Positions 11,311 through 22,850 of a stretch of DNA of 64,000 nucleotides are shown here, piece by piece (position 1 is the first letter of the stretch; the number at the start of each line of letters is the position of its first letter). The translations under genes and the position numbers were made by a program. The notes under the pieces were generated by a model that ran no database searches, was not told the origin of the DNA, and saw only the letters and a list, made by a program, of their open reading frames with translations. The DNA comes from Vesta saturnalis (lineage: Eukaryota; Arthropoda; Insecta; Coleoptera; Lampyridae), in contig JARFJB010001945.1 in assembly GCA_036346205.1 (NCBI GenBank), positions 1,353,501-1,417,500 of the forward strand, written 5' to 3'.

Positions 11311-11663
11311 TTCTCCTAAAGATATTGATATCTACTGACGGCAACAGCTGCAATTGTTCTTGAAATATTAATTTTGTTACTGAATGTCCCATAAAAAGCA
11401 ATGATTATAAATTATGAAAGCTTAATTTTCATATAACCACCAACCGCGGTTTTTTATTGAATTATTTACACGTAAGCATTTATTTATAAAATAACTCCCC
11501 CTATTAATGACATCTATCATTTAACCAAAAGCATTTTGTTAGTTACAAATATTACATTTTTACGTAGCGCCAACTAAAAACTGACACTAGTATTAATGAC
11601 AAAATTCTGATATAATTTATAGAGTAAAACATCTGGTGTGGAACACCACACGACCTTCCAACC
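11311..11663 (+). repeat. Tandem duplication, unit 1 (353 bp)
   Basis: Begins TTCTCCTAAAGATATTG and ends ACGACCTTCCAACC. The following 363 bases repeat it with only about four substitutions and one length change in a C run (5 C here). The unit contains ACATCTGGTGTGGAACACCA, a small hairpin, close to its end. No coding content. Confidence 0.95.
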
Positions 11664-12026
11664 TTCTCCTAAAGATATTGATATCTACTGACGGCAACAG
11701 CTGCAATTGTTCTTGAAATATTAATTTTGTTACTGAATGTCCCATAAAAAGCAATGATTATAAATTATGAAAGCTTAATTTTCATATAACCACCAACCGC
11801 GGTTTTTTATTTAATTATTTACACGTAAGCATTTATTTATAAAATAACTCCCCCCCCCCCCCCTATTAATGACATCTATCATTTAACCAGAAGCATTTTG
11901 TTAGTTACAAATATTACATTCTTACGTAGCGCCAACTAAAAACTGACACTAGTATTAATGACAAAATTCTGATATAATTTAAAGAGTAAAACATCTGGTG
12001 TGGAACACCACACGACCTTCCAACCT
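11664..12026 (+). repeat. Tandem duplication, unit 2 (363 bp)
   Basis: Head-to-tail copy of the preceding unit, about 99 percent identical. The C run at about 11850-11863 is 14 bases long against 5 in unit 1, accounting for nearly all of the length difference. The high identity implies a recent duplication or an assembly artefact. Confidence 0.95.
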
Positions 12027-12027
12027 A

Positions 12028-12395
12028 TAAACTGGAAATTAAAAGAAATGAAAAAATTTTAATAGGATTTTTTTAGGAATAATTTATACAACCTCTTTCA
12101 TAATAAGTTCATTGCGAAGATAGGCAACGTTGTAAACTGAAAAATCTATGTCAAACAGCCGTTTAAAATTTCATGACAGGCAGAGGTTAATAGACATCTA
12201 GATGCTAACTTAAATTAAAAGAAATGAAATAATTTTAATTCCAATTTTTTTAGGATAAGTTTGCAACCTCTTTTTTATATGACCATAACGAAAACAGACA
12301 ACATTGTAAAAACAAAAACAATAATTTATTTAGGAATGACGTTTAAAACTTCATGTCAGATAGAGATTAATAGACATAAACACATGTTAACGTCA
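12028..12395 (+). repeat. Diverged two-copy tandem repeat (about 185 bp units)
   Basis: Units starting AAATTAAAAGAAATGAAA at about 12035 and 12214 share CAACCTCTTT, CATTGTAAA, GTTTAAAA.TTCATG and GAG.TTAATAGACAT in the same order. Identity is much lower than in the neighbouring 353-bp repeat, so the two duplications differ in age. Confidence 0.75.
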
Positions 12396-13790
12396 AAAAA
12401 AATTCCAAAGCCGGCAGATTCTACAGAAATATCTATAATACAGCTTCAGCAGTTTCAATCATATTTATTTAATTTTTACATTTATTTCGCTTGACATTAA
12501 AAACTTTATAAAGAAAGTATATGTAACATTAAATTTTCTGTAAAAATACGTCTACACTTTTTCTTATAAAATAAATCGTTATTCAGATTCAAATTGAACG
12601 ACACTTAAATTCTACCTTATAAATTTTTTTGTCGCTAAATTACGCGTCGTATCAAAAAATTGCATAGAAGATAAGTAATCGATTTGTTTAAGATCTATAT
12701 CTAGGTATTTTTATATTTTTGAACTATGCAGCTGTTTTATAAATATTTGATAAAAACGAAAAACTGCGCCTAATAAACCCCCCTCTCCGCCGCTGGATTT
12801 CTCCCAAAATCTAATCAGCTTCAACCGAAATGAAAACAAGCTTAACGCAAAATTTTAAGTACGTAGGTGTTTTCGTTCTGGAGTTATGGTGGATAGATTT
12901 TCTACAATTTGAAAAACTTAAACGATGTTTTATAATCGGGAAACTTCGGTAGCAAAAATTCCATCCTAAAAATATACGGCAAATGAATAAATTTAGTAAT
13001 GATCGATTTTGTAACGATTGATATCATAACTGAATACATTTTTATTGAATGATCATTTGTAACAATTTCAATTTAGGTATGTATTGGATTACCTATTTTA
13101 TATTTGCATTAAAATAATTTTTTTAGTTAGTAAACATAACCTAACCTGTTCAACATCAGCTGTTTTTATCAAGGATTTGCAAAAATGAAGTTCAACGTCT
13201 ATGAACTTTTAATTACAATCCAAAAGTTAGACAGAAAATAAGAATAAGTTCTGATAAGATTTTTGGTTGTTAATCTTAGCAACCATCGAATAGGTAAATT
13301 CTTAAAACTCATCGTTGATCGCAGGCCTAAAATTTATATTTTTAAGAACCAACAACAGGAATCAATCAATTAGCGTCATTACATTAAAATATGTGTCAGA
13401 AAGTGTTATTACAAATACGACAAATACTTATTCAGTTCACACTATTAGTTTATTCTGCCAACTACACAATGTGAAAAATTATTTGTTCGATTAAACATAT
13501 AGGTGTAAATGTGTACTATAAAAACTTGAATGAAGCTTCCCAATGTGATTATAATATTATAACTTGAAATACTTCTAATAGGACAGAACACAAACGTTGA
13601 AATAACTACTACATTTCAGAGCAGTGTGCAACTTAATGAGACGCCCTTCTTCTTTGATCGGAAAACATTTTTGTAGAAGTATTTCAAATTCGAATACCAA
13701 TATGTAAAATAAATCACAAATTGATAAAACATTCTAAAATGTAATTTTATTAACATACAAAAATAAATAACTACAGAAGTTTAATTAGTT
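12396..13790. other. Intergenic, nothing recognised
   Basis: AT-rich. A slightly GC-richer patch at 12770-12900 (CCCCCCTCTCCGCCGCTGG) has no frame of note and may belong to an unrecognised repeat. Confidence 0.4.
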
Positions 13791-13794
13791 AGAA

Positions 13795-14451
13795 TCTAAT
13801 TTACTGTCGCTGTCTTTGTTACTACTGCTGTAATCAATTTCTTTATCACTTTCACCTGTATTTACAGTAAAAATCAGCTATTCGACTTCATCAATAAAAC
13901 CTTCTTTTTCTAAATATTCTTGTTCAATCTTTTCTGTATGTTTGTGTTTGCACAGCTTCCCATTCTTCACAACCAATTGATTTAAATTTATTCTCTGCTA
14001 ATTTCCACACATCTTCAGATTTAAACGTAATATTATTACATAGTTTTTAACTTGAGCCCATATCTTTTCAATTGGATTTAACTCTGGATGGTACGGTAGC
14101 AACCTTACCACAGAATGGCCATGTTCAGCTATGAACTTAACGATTAAATAATTTTTATGAACTGGTCGATGAAGTTTAATTTTCTCATAGAGTTCGGGTC
14201 GATGGTTGATGTAGGTACTGGTTTGTTTATTATTAACCAAGGTGGACCAAATGTACTTCCTTCAGGTTTCGATCTGCCTTCCTGTGTAATGTGTTTAATT
14301 GTTCGTCTGGATATGCCTGTTGCTTCTGCTAATCTTTCAACCACAAGATCGACAGGGATAATAAAATCTTTTGATTCTTTTTCTCGCTTCATAAATTCAT
14401 ACAATTTATAAATAATTTCACGAGCTTGACTGTGAACAACTACTCCACTCA
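13795..14451 (-). pseudogene. Internally deleted IS630/Tc1-type DDE transposase
   Basis: The minus strand from Met at 14451 (MSGVVVHSQAREIIYKLYEF) carries an N-terminal DNA-binding region with a helix-turn-helix (ATGISRRTIKHITQEG). After about 60 more codons it jumps, out of frame, to the C-terminal DDE end: HGHSVVRLLPYHPELNPIEKIWAQVKN around 14110-14030, where the Glu in NPIE..W belongs to the catalytic core region. Another frame continues to an acidic tail (SSNKDSDSKLDS) ending near 13795. The middle of the DDE domain with both catalytic Asp is missing, so this is a non-autonomous or dead copy. Inverted repeats were not identified. Confidence 0.75.
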
Positions 14452-14455
14452 TGTT

Positions 14456-15050
14456 CAAAACGTTTACTTGGCAGTTTGGACAAAAAATAACGATGAAATA
14501 ATAAAAAGTGTCTTGAAAAAGACAGATTTTGTATAAAACAGAAGGAATAAACTCAAGCGGCAACGTATGAATACAACGTGAAGTAAATAAAGCGAATGAC
14601 TACATGTATAGGTTGAATAGTAGCATATTTGTCGAATACTTTCGACGCGTTTGAATCATGTGCGCATGGAGGGGCGCATGCCACGACATTTTGAAACTAC
14701 CTACTAACATACATCCACACACACGCACGCACCACCGGCCCGCCTGTCCAAAGAGTTTTGGAGAGGGTATTATTTAGAATACCCTCAACGCGAAAAGGAA
14801 AAAAAGATTTACAGTGAATATATCACAAATTTTCATCACATTATGACATAAAGTGCAATAAGAGCCCACATTACAGATCTACAATCTAGTTATATTTATT
14901 TATTTTATTCTCGAAACTAAAGGGGACATTGATGAGTAGGCAACTTGTGTTACGTGTTGACCATAACCTTTGACACTAGCAAAGAGCCCGTATGTATTTA
15001 TAAACGCATTTTTTAACTTAGTACATAAAAAAGTGACCGGAAGCGATTGA
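14456..15050. other. Intergenic with a short hairpin
   Basis: GAGGGTATTATTTAGAATAC at 14763 followed by CCTC forms a 9-bp stem (GAGGGTATT/AATACCCTC). Nothing else recognised. Confidence 0.4.
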
Positions 15051-15052
15051 AA

Positions 15053-15160
15053 ATGGTTACATGTTGTGTTGTGGGTTGTGCTAATCGATCCGCACAAACA
15101 GTTTAGGTCAACGAAGCACGGAAGCGGGAAAAACGTTTTGTTCCACGCATAAATACAGTA
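15053..15160 (+). pseudogene. THAP-type zinc finger start fragment
   Basis: Met at 15053 opens MVTCCVVGCANRSAQT, which fits the start of a THAP C2CH zinc finger (Cys-x-x-x-Cys and an Arg/Asn before the loop). After a one-base frame change it continues QFRSTKHGSGKNVLFHA, comparable to the G..F.FP part of the domain. A stop follows. THAP fingers occur in P-element-type transposases and many host proteins. The piece is too short to decide; it could be a first-exon remnant, but no clear donor site was seen. Confidence 0.4.
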
Positions 15161-16785
15161 TAGTATTGGTTTATTTTTATCTGATTAATTATAATAAATA
15201 CCGGTTCGCGTAGAGAAGTGTGTTTTAGGCTTCGACTTAAAAAATTAATTTAATATTTCAGCATAAAATGAAAAGAAATTAAATTAAATATTTTACTCGG
15301 TATTAAGTACTATTTTAAATAAATTTGGTTGATTATTTCTATTACTTCTAATTTACATTAGTTGTATTAATAATTAAAGTGTACATTAAATAAAACTCAT
15401 TACTTCAAAGTCATTTCAAAGTCATTACGCTCTTCTCTAAATTTACGAAAATAAAATTTCACATCATTTAATTGTATGTCCCCCAAAAGTATTTATTACC
15501 TGTCCTACTAAAATCATTAAGTTTGACGCATAACATTGTAATATACTTCTACTCATTTATCTAATACAATTAGTTCATCAATATGTGAAATTTATATTAA
15601 AACACGAATTCATTATGTGTGTAAAATGAATGAATGAGTGAATGAAAAGTTCATATTCAAACCGGATGCTTCATAATAAATTTGTTATATTTTCGGGTCG
15701 CTAAATATCTATGTATGGACGTATGTACAATGCGTTTTTCTAAATAAAATTGTTGCAAAATTATCTATTTACGATATATATTTATATATTTATAAAATGT
15801 TACTAAAAATTTATGATTTTGATTTTATATAATAGCATTATAAACATTTTGATGAATGTAATTTGTTTCAATTATTACGAAAAATATGCCTAGTCCTAAC
15901 TCTATAAGTAAAGAAATTATTCTTGTAAAATGTGTTAAACTTATCTTATCAGTTAATGCATAAAATTAAAAGAATCCACGCGATATTAAATCACATTAGA
16001 GCATATGGTAATTTAATGTTTTGGCCAACGCGTTTCACTGGTTACATACATTCTCGCGTTTCCCCCTTCCGTCTGTGTTTCCAATTTGCTCGCCTATAAA
16101 CTATTGGTACGTCCCCTCTCGTCTTACTCTATGTAAAAACCTAACCTATGTCTGTACGACCAAAACTAGGCTATGAAGTACCAATTGATTAAAATTAAAT
16201 TAAAATATTTCCGTAAACCATCTAGTGACTGTTTGTAGTTTAAAAACTATTTTAAAAAGTTGAATTCTGTTAATATTCCAGCACGTTACTTATTTCCCAG
16301 TAGGTATCATTAATGGTCAAATTAGAACAATATTCCGAATATTTTTTTATTTCAATGACTACAAAAAATCATAGATACCTACCAAAATTTAAAATATTTA
16401 TAATTTAAGTACTTTTTAAAAAATGTTGTAGGAGCATCGTGTTTAGTTATTTAAACTAGATATTATTATTCTGAAAACTTTTTTAAAGCTCCCCATTAAG
16501 AACCACAGTTAAGAACTTCCGTGCTATTGCTATATTGAAACTTTTCTGCTAATAATTTTTGTCTACTGGCTTTAAATAATTTATTTTCTTCATATACATA
16601 GTCAAATGTATGCTTCTATTTTACCAAGCGGCTAAATCTTCAAAGTATAGTAAATTTAAAATGTTATTAAACTGTTTTCCCCATAAGTAAACGATTACTG
16701 ATTTTCTTTCTACTACAAAAAAAATAAAATAATAAGAAATAGGCCTAATAACAATATTTCATAGAAAACCAAATTGTGTTTGTTT
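15161..16785. other. Intergenic, nothing recognised
   Basis: AT-rich, no coding block seen. The last bases (TTGTTTCAG at 16781-16789) look like a 3' splice acceptor for the hAT-like frame that follows. Confidence 0.5.
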
Positions 16786-16790
16786 CAGGA

Positions 16791-19075
16791 TGGGGCCTAA
16801 AAAGCTCTCCGGCAGTGCATTCAGAAAAGCTAGATCAGCCAGAGATGAAGGGGTGAAAAAACTGGCCCACACCATGGGGAATTGGCTAAAACAGCAAACA
16901 AAACCTACGTCTTCATCTAAGATAATGGATGATACTGGTAATGAAGTAGGAGAAAAATTAGAAGGAGAATTGGAAAGTTCCGTTTGGTACGACGATAAAG
17001 TTTCCCAACAGTATAAAGATGATGAAAATAGCAATAACATAAAGGGAACGGCACAATAAATAGTGTATAATGACCCTTGTAGATGGCCGAATGTTACAGA
17101 TTCTGTCAAACTTATGGAACACGGTCCACAAACCGTAAATATTGAAAAATTTCAGTTCCCAATTTCAGAAGATGGAAGGCACTTAAGCTGTAAGTGGTTG
17201 ATTAAAGATCTCCCAAATGGTAAAAATGGTAAAAGACAGTGGATGTTGTACAGCCCATCAAGAAATGCAGTTTATTGTTTCCCATGCATTTTTTTTGGGA
17301 AAACATTCTAACCCTGGAATATTTTCTAATGTGAAACAGGGGTTTAATGACTGGAAACATCCCAACCCTCACATCAAAATTCAAGAAAACTCTGGCTCAC
17401 CGAAAGTGTTATTTGAAATGGAAAGAGCTAGAAATAAGACTAAAAAAATGAATCTATAGATGCAGATTTTCAAAAATCTATTAACGCGGAGAAAGAGAAG
17501 TAGCGAAATGTATTAAAAGTAGTTGTAGACGTAGTATTGCACTGTGCTAAAAACAACTTCCCTCTCAGGGGGTCATCAGATTCAATATCTGACAAAAACT
17601 GACCACTTTGGACCTGATAAGCCACTACTACCCCAAACTTAAAGAACACATTGAATATGTAAGATCAAGAAAGAATGCTATTAGTTATTTTTCACTAGTA
17701 ATCCAAAATGAAGTAACTGAGCTCTTTGGGAATAGAGTACGCTCACACATTAATTATTAATTAATTAAATCAGCAAAGTATTTCTCGATTATGTTCGACT
17801 GTACCCCTGATGTTTCGCATTCCGAACAAATGAGCGACGTCATAAAGTACGCTAATTTTTCTGGTGGTGAGGCTCAAATTGGCGAGAGTTTTGTTGATTT
17901 CATAATTAGCCACAAAAAGACTGGTTAATGGATTTAAGGAGAAATTCTAGCAAAATTGAAAGGAGATGAATTAGATATATATGATTTCCCTGGCCAAGGG
18001 TTCGATAACGGTTCTAACATGGCTGGAATTTATAACGGCGTGCAGGCTCACATTGGGCAAATCAACGACCTAATTAGATTTGTACCTTGTGCCGCGCACT
18101 GTTTGAATTTGGTTGGTGTGTACGCATCAGAAGTATCTCCAATGATGATCACTTTTTTGGGGTGTTACAAAGCATATTCAACCATACGGTGAGAATTTGT
18201 TAACAAGTACTTGTATAGTACTTTAAAGGGACACACTGATACCCGGTAGTCAAAAAGACAGGCCATCACATCCATTGAGACAAATGTAAAAGGTTTATAC
18301 ACTACTCTGAAGGAAATGACAAATAATCAAGAGTGGAATAATGAAACCGTTTATGGGGCCTCTAGCATAATCAAAAATGTTTCAAGTTTATCTGCCTACT
18401 TCATATGTGGTCGGAAATACTGATATTAATTGATTGCACAAATAAGTCGTTGCAATCAAAAGACACGTCTCTTGACATTGCATCGAAACTGTTAAATGGC
18501 CTGTCGAACAAAATCCGTTCTTTTCCAAATAAACGAATAAAGGGAGTGAAGACCTTACCATCAGAAATGGCCACAGATGAGAGCTGCCTCATGTCACAAA
18601 CACAAGAATTCAGACGAGAATGCTTTTGTGTTTATGACAAGTTAATAACCGAAATCAGAAACAGGTCAGAGGCCTACACAAAAGTGAGGTCTGTCTCGGA
18701 TTTGGACAACTGTGCCAAAGATGTTGACCTCAAGTACAGCAGAGATGTGGACACCGTTGAAATGGTCAGATAAATTGGAAGTTTCAAATTCCACATGAAC
18801 AAGCTGCTTAGTGACTTAGTCTCGGCCTCCCATGTAGAACTTTTGCAGACAATTCATAAGTACCAACTAAAAGACGCCTACCCTAATATAGAAATTGCCC
18901 GTTAGCGTGGCACAGCGCGAAAGGACATTCAGTAAGCTTAAACTTATTAAGAACTATGACACGCTGGACCAATTTGGCAATCATCAACTGAGTACGAAAC
19001 AGCTTCAAAACTGAACTTTGAAGACGTCATAGATGAATTTCCCTCTATTAAAGCACGAAAAGTAAAATTTTAAAT
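16791..19075 (+). pseudogene. hAT transposase pseudogene (ZMYM1/DUF4371-like)
   Basis: Reading the plus strand across frames gives the parts of an hAT-type protein in order. First is a basic N terminus (MGPKKLSGSAFRKA, 16791), preceded by an acceptor-like TTTCAG. Next is a TTF-type zinc finger with NDPCRWPNV and NAVYCFPCIFFG (17.07-17.3 kb). Then the DUF4371/RNase H-like core follows with KYFSIMFDCTPDVSHSEQMS at 17.78 kb (catalytic Asp region) and FPGQGFDNGSNMAGIYNGVQ with CAAHCLNLVG at 17.98-18.12 kb. Last is a dimerisation-domain remnant QRERTFSKLKLIKNYDTLDQ near 18.92 kb. At least six stops or frameshifts break it. Ends and 8-bp target duplications were not found. Host genes of this type exist, but the amount of decay supports a dead element. 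Confidence 0.85.
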
Positions 19076-19685
19076 CTTAAAGTGCAAGATTTCATGGACT
19101 GGCAGTGTGTTTTCAAAAATAATTAATTGTAACTTTATAATTTGTATATATATTTTTTGTTGAGTTTGACTTGAAAGCAAAACGAGTAATATTTTGAATT
19201 AAATAAGCATTTAATCAATAGTTTGAACTGACTGAGGGCGACCGTTGTGTCAAGTTGTGATAATTTGTACAACCGGTACTTTTATTTTATTTTTGGGTCG
19301 CTGAAATAAATTTTTCTAATTTAGAAGAATTCCTTCTTCCCTATTATTGTCCTTCAACCTTTTCCATCTTAAAATATGAAAATATAAATTTACAAATCCA
19401 ATTCAATCCAGTCACAATTATTATTTAAAAATGTTTATGGTGCTGTGTGTTGGTGGTGGCACTGCACAGTGGGTATAAATTGGGGTTGCAAGAGAAGGGA
19501 GTTACGTATTTGATGTGGGGGGGGGGCAGGTTATTTCGCCAAGGGCGCATGGAGAGCAAGATACGTCCCTGAATGTAGAATCAAATACATTTAATACACG
19601 TTATTGTGTTTATAAATTCCAAACCTTCTAAATCATCTAACTTTAACTAAATGTGTTCATATATCAAAACGCGAGAGAAATGTCA
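19076..19685. other. Intergenic
   Basis: AT-rich; includes a run of G at about 19518-19526. No gene seen. Confidence 0.4.
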
Positions 19686-19689
19686 AGCG

Positions 19690-20205
19690 TATGCGTTAGG
19701 TACACAAACTTTCTCCCTAGAATCTTTACTTATAAAAATGTTAACTTAAATTTAAAGCTATAAATTTCGACAAATAGATTTTTATCATCAGACTTCTAAA
19801 TGCATATAAATCTTAAAATAAGCTTAAACTTAAAAGCTAAACTACGTACTGTAAAGAATAAAACAAATGGTATACCCCATGCACAGATATACACCAATGT
19901 GTGTATATCTGTGCCATATATAAATACTCATAGAATAAGTGAAATCGTATAACAAAAGGCAAGATAATTTAGTACTAAAATATTGCATTAAAAATAACTT
20001 TTGTAACTTACACACGAATATTGAGTATTTATATGGTCTATATCATTTGCATTATTCTTAACTGTACGTAGTTTAGCTTTTAAATTTGTTTAAGATTGTT
20101 ATACTTTGAGGAGTCTGATGATGACAACCTGTTTATCTAAGTTTTAAATTTAAATTAACTATTTTACAAATAAAGATTCTAAGGGGAATGTTTTGCGTAT
20201 CTAAT
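19690..20205. mobile_element. Foldback element with a central 14-bp hairpin
   Basis: The left arm (about 19700-19880) and the right arm (about 20025-20205) are imperfect inverted repeats. CTAGAATCTTTACTTATAAA at 19718 matches the reverse complement of the end near 20190, and GCTAAACTACGTACTGTAAA near 19838 matches the reverse complement of CTGTACGTAGTTTAGC at 20063. In the spacer lies GCACAGATATACAC (19881) paired with GTGTATATCTGTGC (19901), a perfect stem with a six-base loop. Both arms keep a CTGATGA motif (19785-19791 minus, 20115-20121 plus). There is no coding capacity; likely a MITE or retroelement-derived foldback. Confidence 0.75.
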
Positions 20206-20408
20206 TCATATAGGCACTTGATATTTAACATTTATTTTACTATTACAAAAAATTGATGTATCCAGCATGTAACTTTATTATATTTGTATCAAATTTCACA
20301 AAATTGTTTCAACATCTTCAACATAACTTTAAAATGTAGATGTGAAATTCTAAATTTTACATCAGTTCTACATACATAAGGACAAAATTTACATCGATTG
20401 GGGTTTGT

Positions 20409-20490
20409 ATCTCGATAGCTCAGTTGGTTAGAGCGGTACTCTAGCAAAATACATGTCGTAGGTTCTAATCCTATTTTTTATTCATGTATT
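20409..20490 (+). other. tRNA-like sequence, probably a tRNA-derived repeat
   Basis: GATAGCTCAGTTGGTTAGAG gives a good D arm with a Pol III box A. GTACT-CTAGCAA-AATAC can form an anticodon arm with AGC at the anticodon position, and GTAGG-TTCTAAT-CCTAT forms a T arm close to box B. The acceptor arm does not pair and no discriminator/CCA context is evident, so a functional tRNA is unlikely; a tRNA pseudogene or SINE head is the better reading. Confidence 0.5.
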
Positions 20491-20559
20491 TAATAAAATT
20501 AATAATAATTTGTAAATTACATATTTCCTTTTGAACTTATTCGTTCATAACAAAACTTA

Positions 20560-21708
20560 TAATAAAGTAAAATCACCTTGTTTCCAAACGTTTCTCGCAA
20601 AAAGGTTTTTGAAGCCTGTGCTGTGTGGGAAGTTGCCCCACTTTCCTGAAAAAAACTGGCTCCCGAAGAGTAAGTTGATCTTGATCTGCAATACCTACGA
20701 AGGTCACCTACAAATGGTGTGAGAACTTAAGTCATTGATTAACAATTGCTAGACGTCCGTTTTTCTCAATGAAGTAAGGGCAAATAATTCCTCATCCAGA
20801 AACTGCGCACTAGACGGATACTTTTTTACTATGCAACGATAAAAAGGAATGCAAAGGTCACGTATTTCATTCCTTCCCCAAGGGGGAGGGCGGGCTGTTT
20901 AAGCTTTCCAAGCTCCTTCAGCCGCAATCATGGATTCCCAGCATACATACATTACGTATTATGCATGGTGGGATTAAGGATGGGTGTGGTCAGGATAGGA
21001 TCGGAAGGAACGGAGTTAGGGTTCTGAGGGGGAAAATACTACCCCACCATTTGCCTAAGTAGCCGCACATGTGTGCATATACGCAGTGATCATGCGGTTA
21101 CAAGTGTATGAGGAAAACACCCTGAAAAAACCTCATACAAGGTAGATGGTTTTTCTTGCACCTCTTTTGGTAGTTGGAAACCTAAAAATCGATTGCTACG
21201 CTTATTGAGATGACCCGACAAATGAAAATGACATTAGTCACTGTAACAGATGTTACTAATGAAACTCAGATTATCATATTAAACCGCAGCACAATCACCC
21301 ATTCTTAATTGTTGAGTCGTCTGAATAACGTATGAACGGGCATTAAGTTGTGTCAATATATTCTTAAGAGTGCTCCGGTTTATATTCAATTCTGCAACAG
21401 AGCTCCGTTGACTACGCCGTAGTGAACCCATAATTTGAGTGAATACACGTTCGTGATTTTCGTTAGTATCCCCTGCTTTTTTGCCATCCAGCTTTACCTT
21501 TCCCTTGGTATAGCATACTTCCAGTTCTTCTAAATTTGGTTGTAATGAATGCTCAGTACAACAGTATTAGGTACTTGGTGCTTTGTTTAATGAAACGCTC
21601 CGGAAATTCTTCACGGACGAATTTAATGCTTGGACCATTTTGTCTAAGTAAACCGTATGACCAAAAATAGTGTTCAACTAAAAAGACTTTTCCTTCAGAA
21701 GGTAACAT
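20560..21708 (-). pseudogene. Mariner-type transposase remnant in two pieces
   Basis: Met at 21708 starts MLPSEGKVFLVEHYFWSYGL and RQNGPSIKFVREEFPERF, followed after a stop by KFRRTGSMLYQGKGK. In another frame comes TNENHERVFTQIMGSLRRSQ and NINRSTLKNILTQLNA (helix-turn-helix), to about 21275. A second piece at 20720-20580 reads FFQESGATSHTAQASKTFLR, equivalent to the FQQDGA..HTA motif around the second catalytic Asp, here changed. The 20.75-21.25 kb gap holds an unrelated GC-richer sequence, perhaps another insertion. The order on the strand is correct for one decayed element. Confidence 0.65.
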
Positions 21709-21719
21709 TATTTACGAAC

Positions 21720-22060
21720 TTGCAAACATAACCAAATGTCAAAGTTTATGTTAAATAGCAGTGTCAATTGAAGGGCTCGGGAGAAGAGGGTCCATTTGTT
21801 TCTAGTATGGAGATATTGTAACTTTTATATTTTAATCAAATCCTGAAATCACAATTATGAAATAAACGCCACGTTATTTTTATAGAAATATATTTACATA
21901 TAAACGTATTCCAATAAAATTCATTCAAATAAAAAACCACAATCTCAATAAGTAAAAAAAACGGCCAAAATTAACAAAAAAAAATGTGGCTTGTTGCCTT
22001 TTTCAACTTAAAACCTAATCCTATTTATTTTTTTAATGTTACTTAATTCCATTTAATTTA
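21720..22060. other. Intergenic
   Basis: No gene recognised. TGTGGCTTGTTGCCTTTTTC at 21985 belongs to a motif set discussed in the findings. Confidence 0.4.
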
Positions 22061-22850
22061 AAAAAAAACATCTAAAGATTTTGAGTTTCTTTATCATTAT
22101 CATCTAGATATTCAATATTATGGTCATCTACATTAGTAGTACCTAACTGTACGTAGTTCTGAAGTTCTGAACATAAACCATGATAAATTGCGGGAATAAA
22201 AGGAAGTAATACGTTTAAATTGTTGGGTTTTTTGGATTTATTTTTAAGAATGCATTATCTTTGGGCGAGAGCTCAGCAAATTTTGGATAATTTGTAAGTT
22301 GCCTCTTTTCCCAATATTTACATTAAATAATTCGTTTAAGTAGTGTTTAATAAACATTGAGTTAGGATTATCTATTTCAATGTGAAAAAATCTGACTTTG
22401 CTGAAATTCACGTTTTCTTTGGTGTACGTTACATTATTTTTGTTAACAGAATTTTCCATATCTGCCAGAATTTTGCATATCTGCAAAAGAATAGAAATCT
22501 GCCTGGGTCAGATGGATTTTTTTTGCCTCCCTAACTGCATCATACCACTGATCGGGAGAGTACATCTGTTTCAAATGTTTTTTATGCTTATCGATGGCGG
22601 CGAAATCCCTATCGGATGGTAAATGGGTAGTGCCCTGGCACGAAAAATCGATGTTCAATACTTCTAAATTTGTTTTCTCGTACCATCTGTAACCATAGAG
22701 ACATTATGTTCCAATTTTTATTTTGGCCTCCACAGTTATCAGTAAAGACTGTAAGTTCTTCGGCTTGCAGGGCAGTATCATTAATATACTGTAAAATAAC
22801 ATTTGCTATCTCGTCACTGCCACGTTTTGCTATGTGTTCTGTCCACACGT

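Noticed and set aside
12261..12494. 77-codon plus-strand frame
   Set aside because: Overlaps a diverged non-coding tandem repeat; the frame is not kept in the other unit.
18401..18592. Minus-strand 63-codon frame
   Set aside because: Antisense shadow of the hAT pseudogene.
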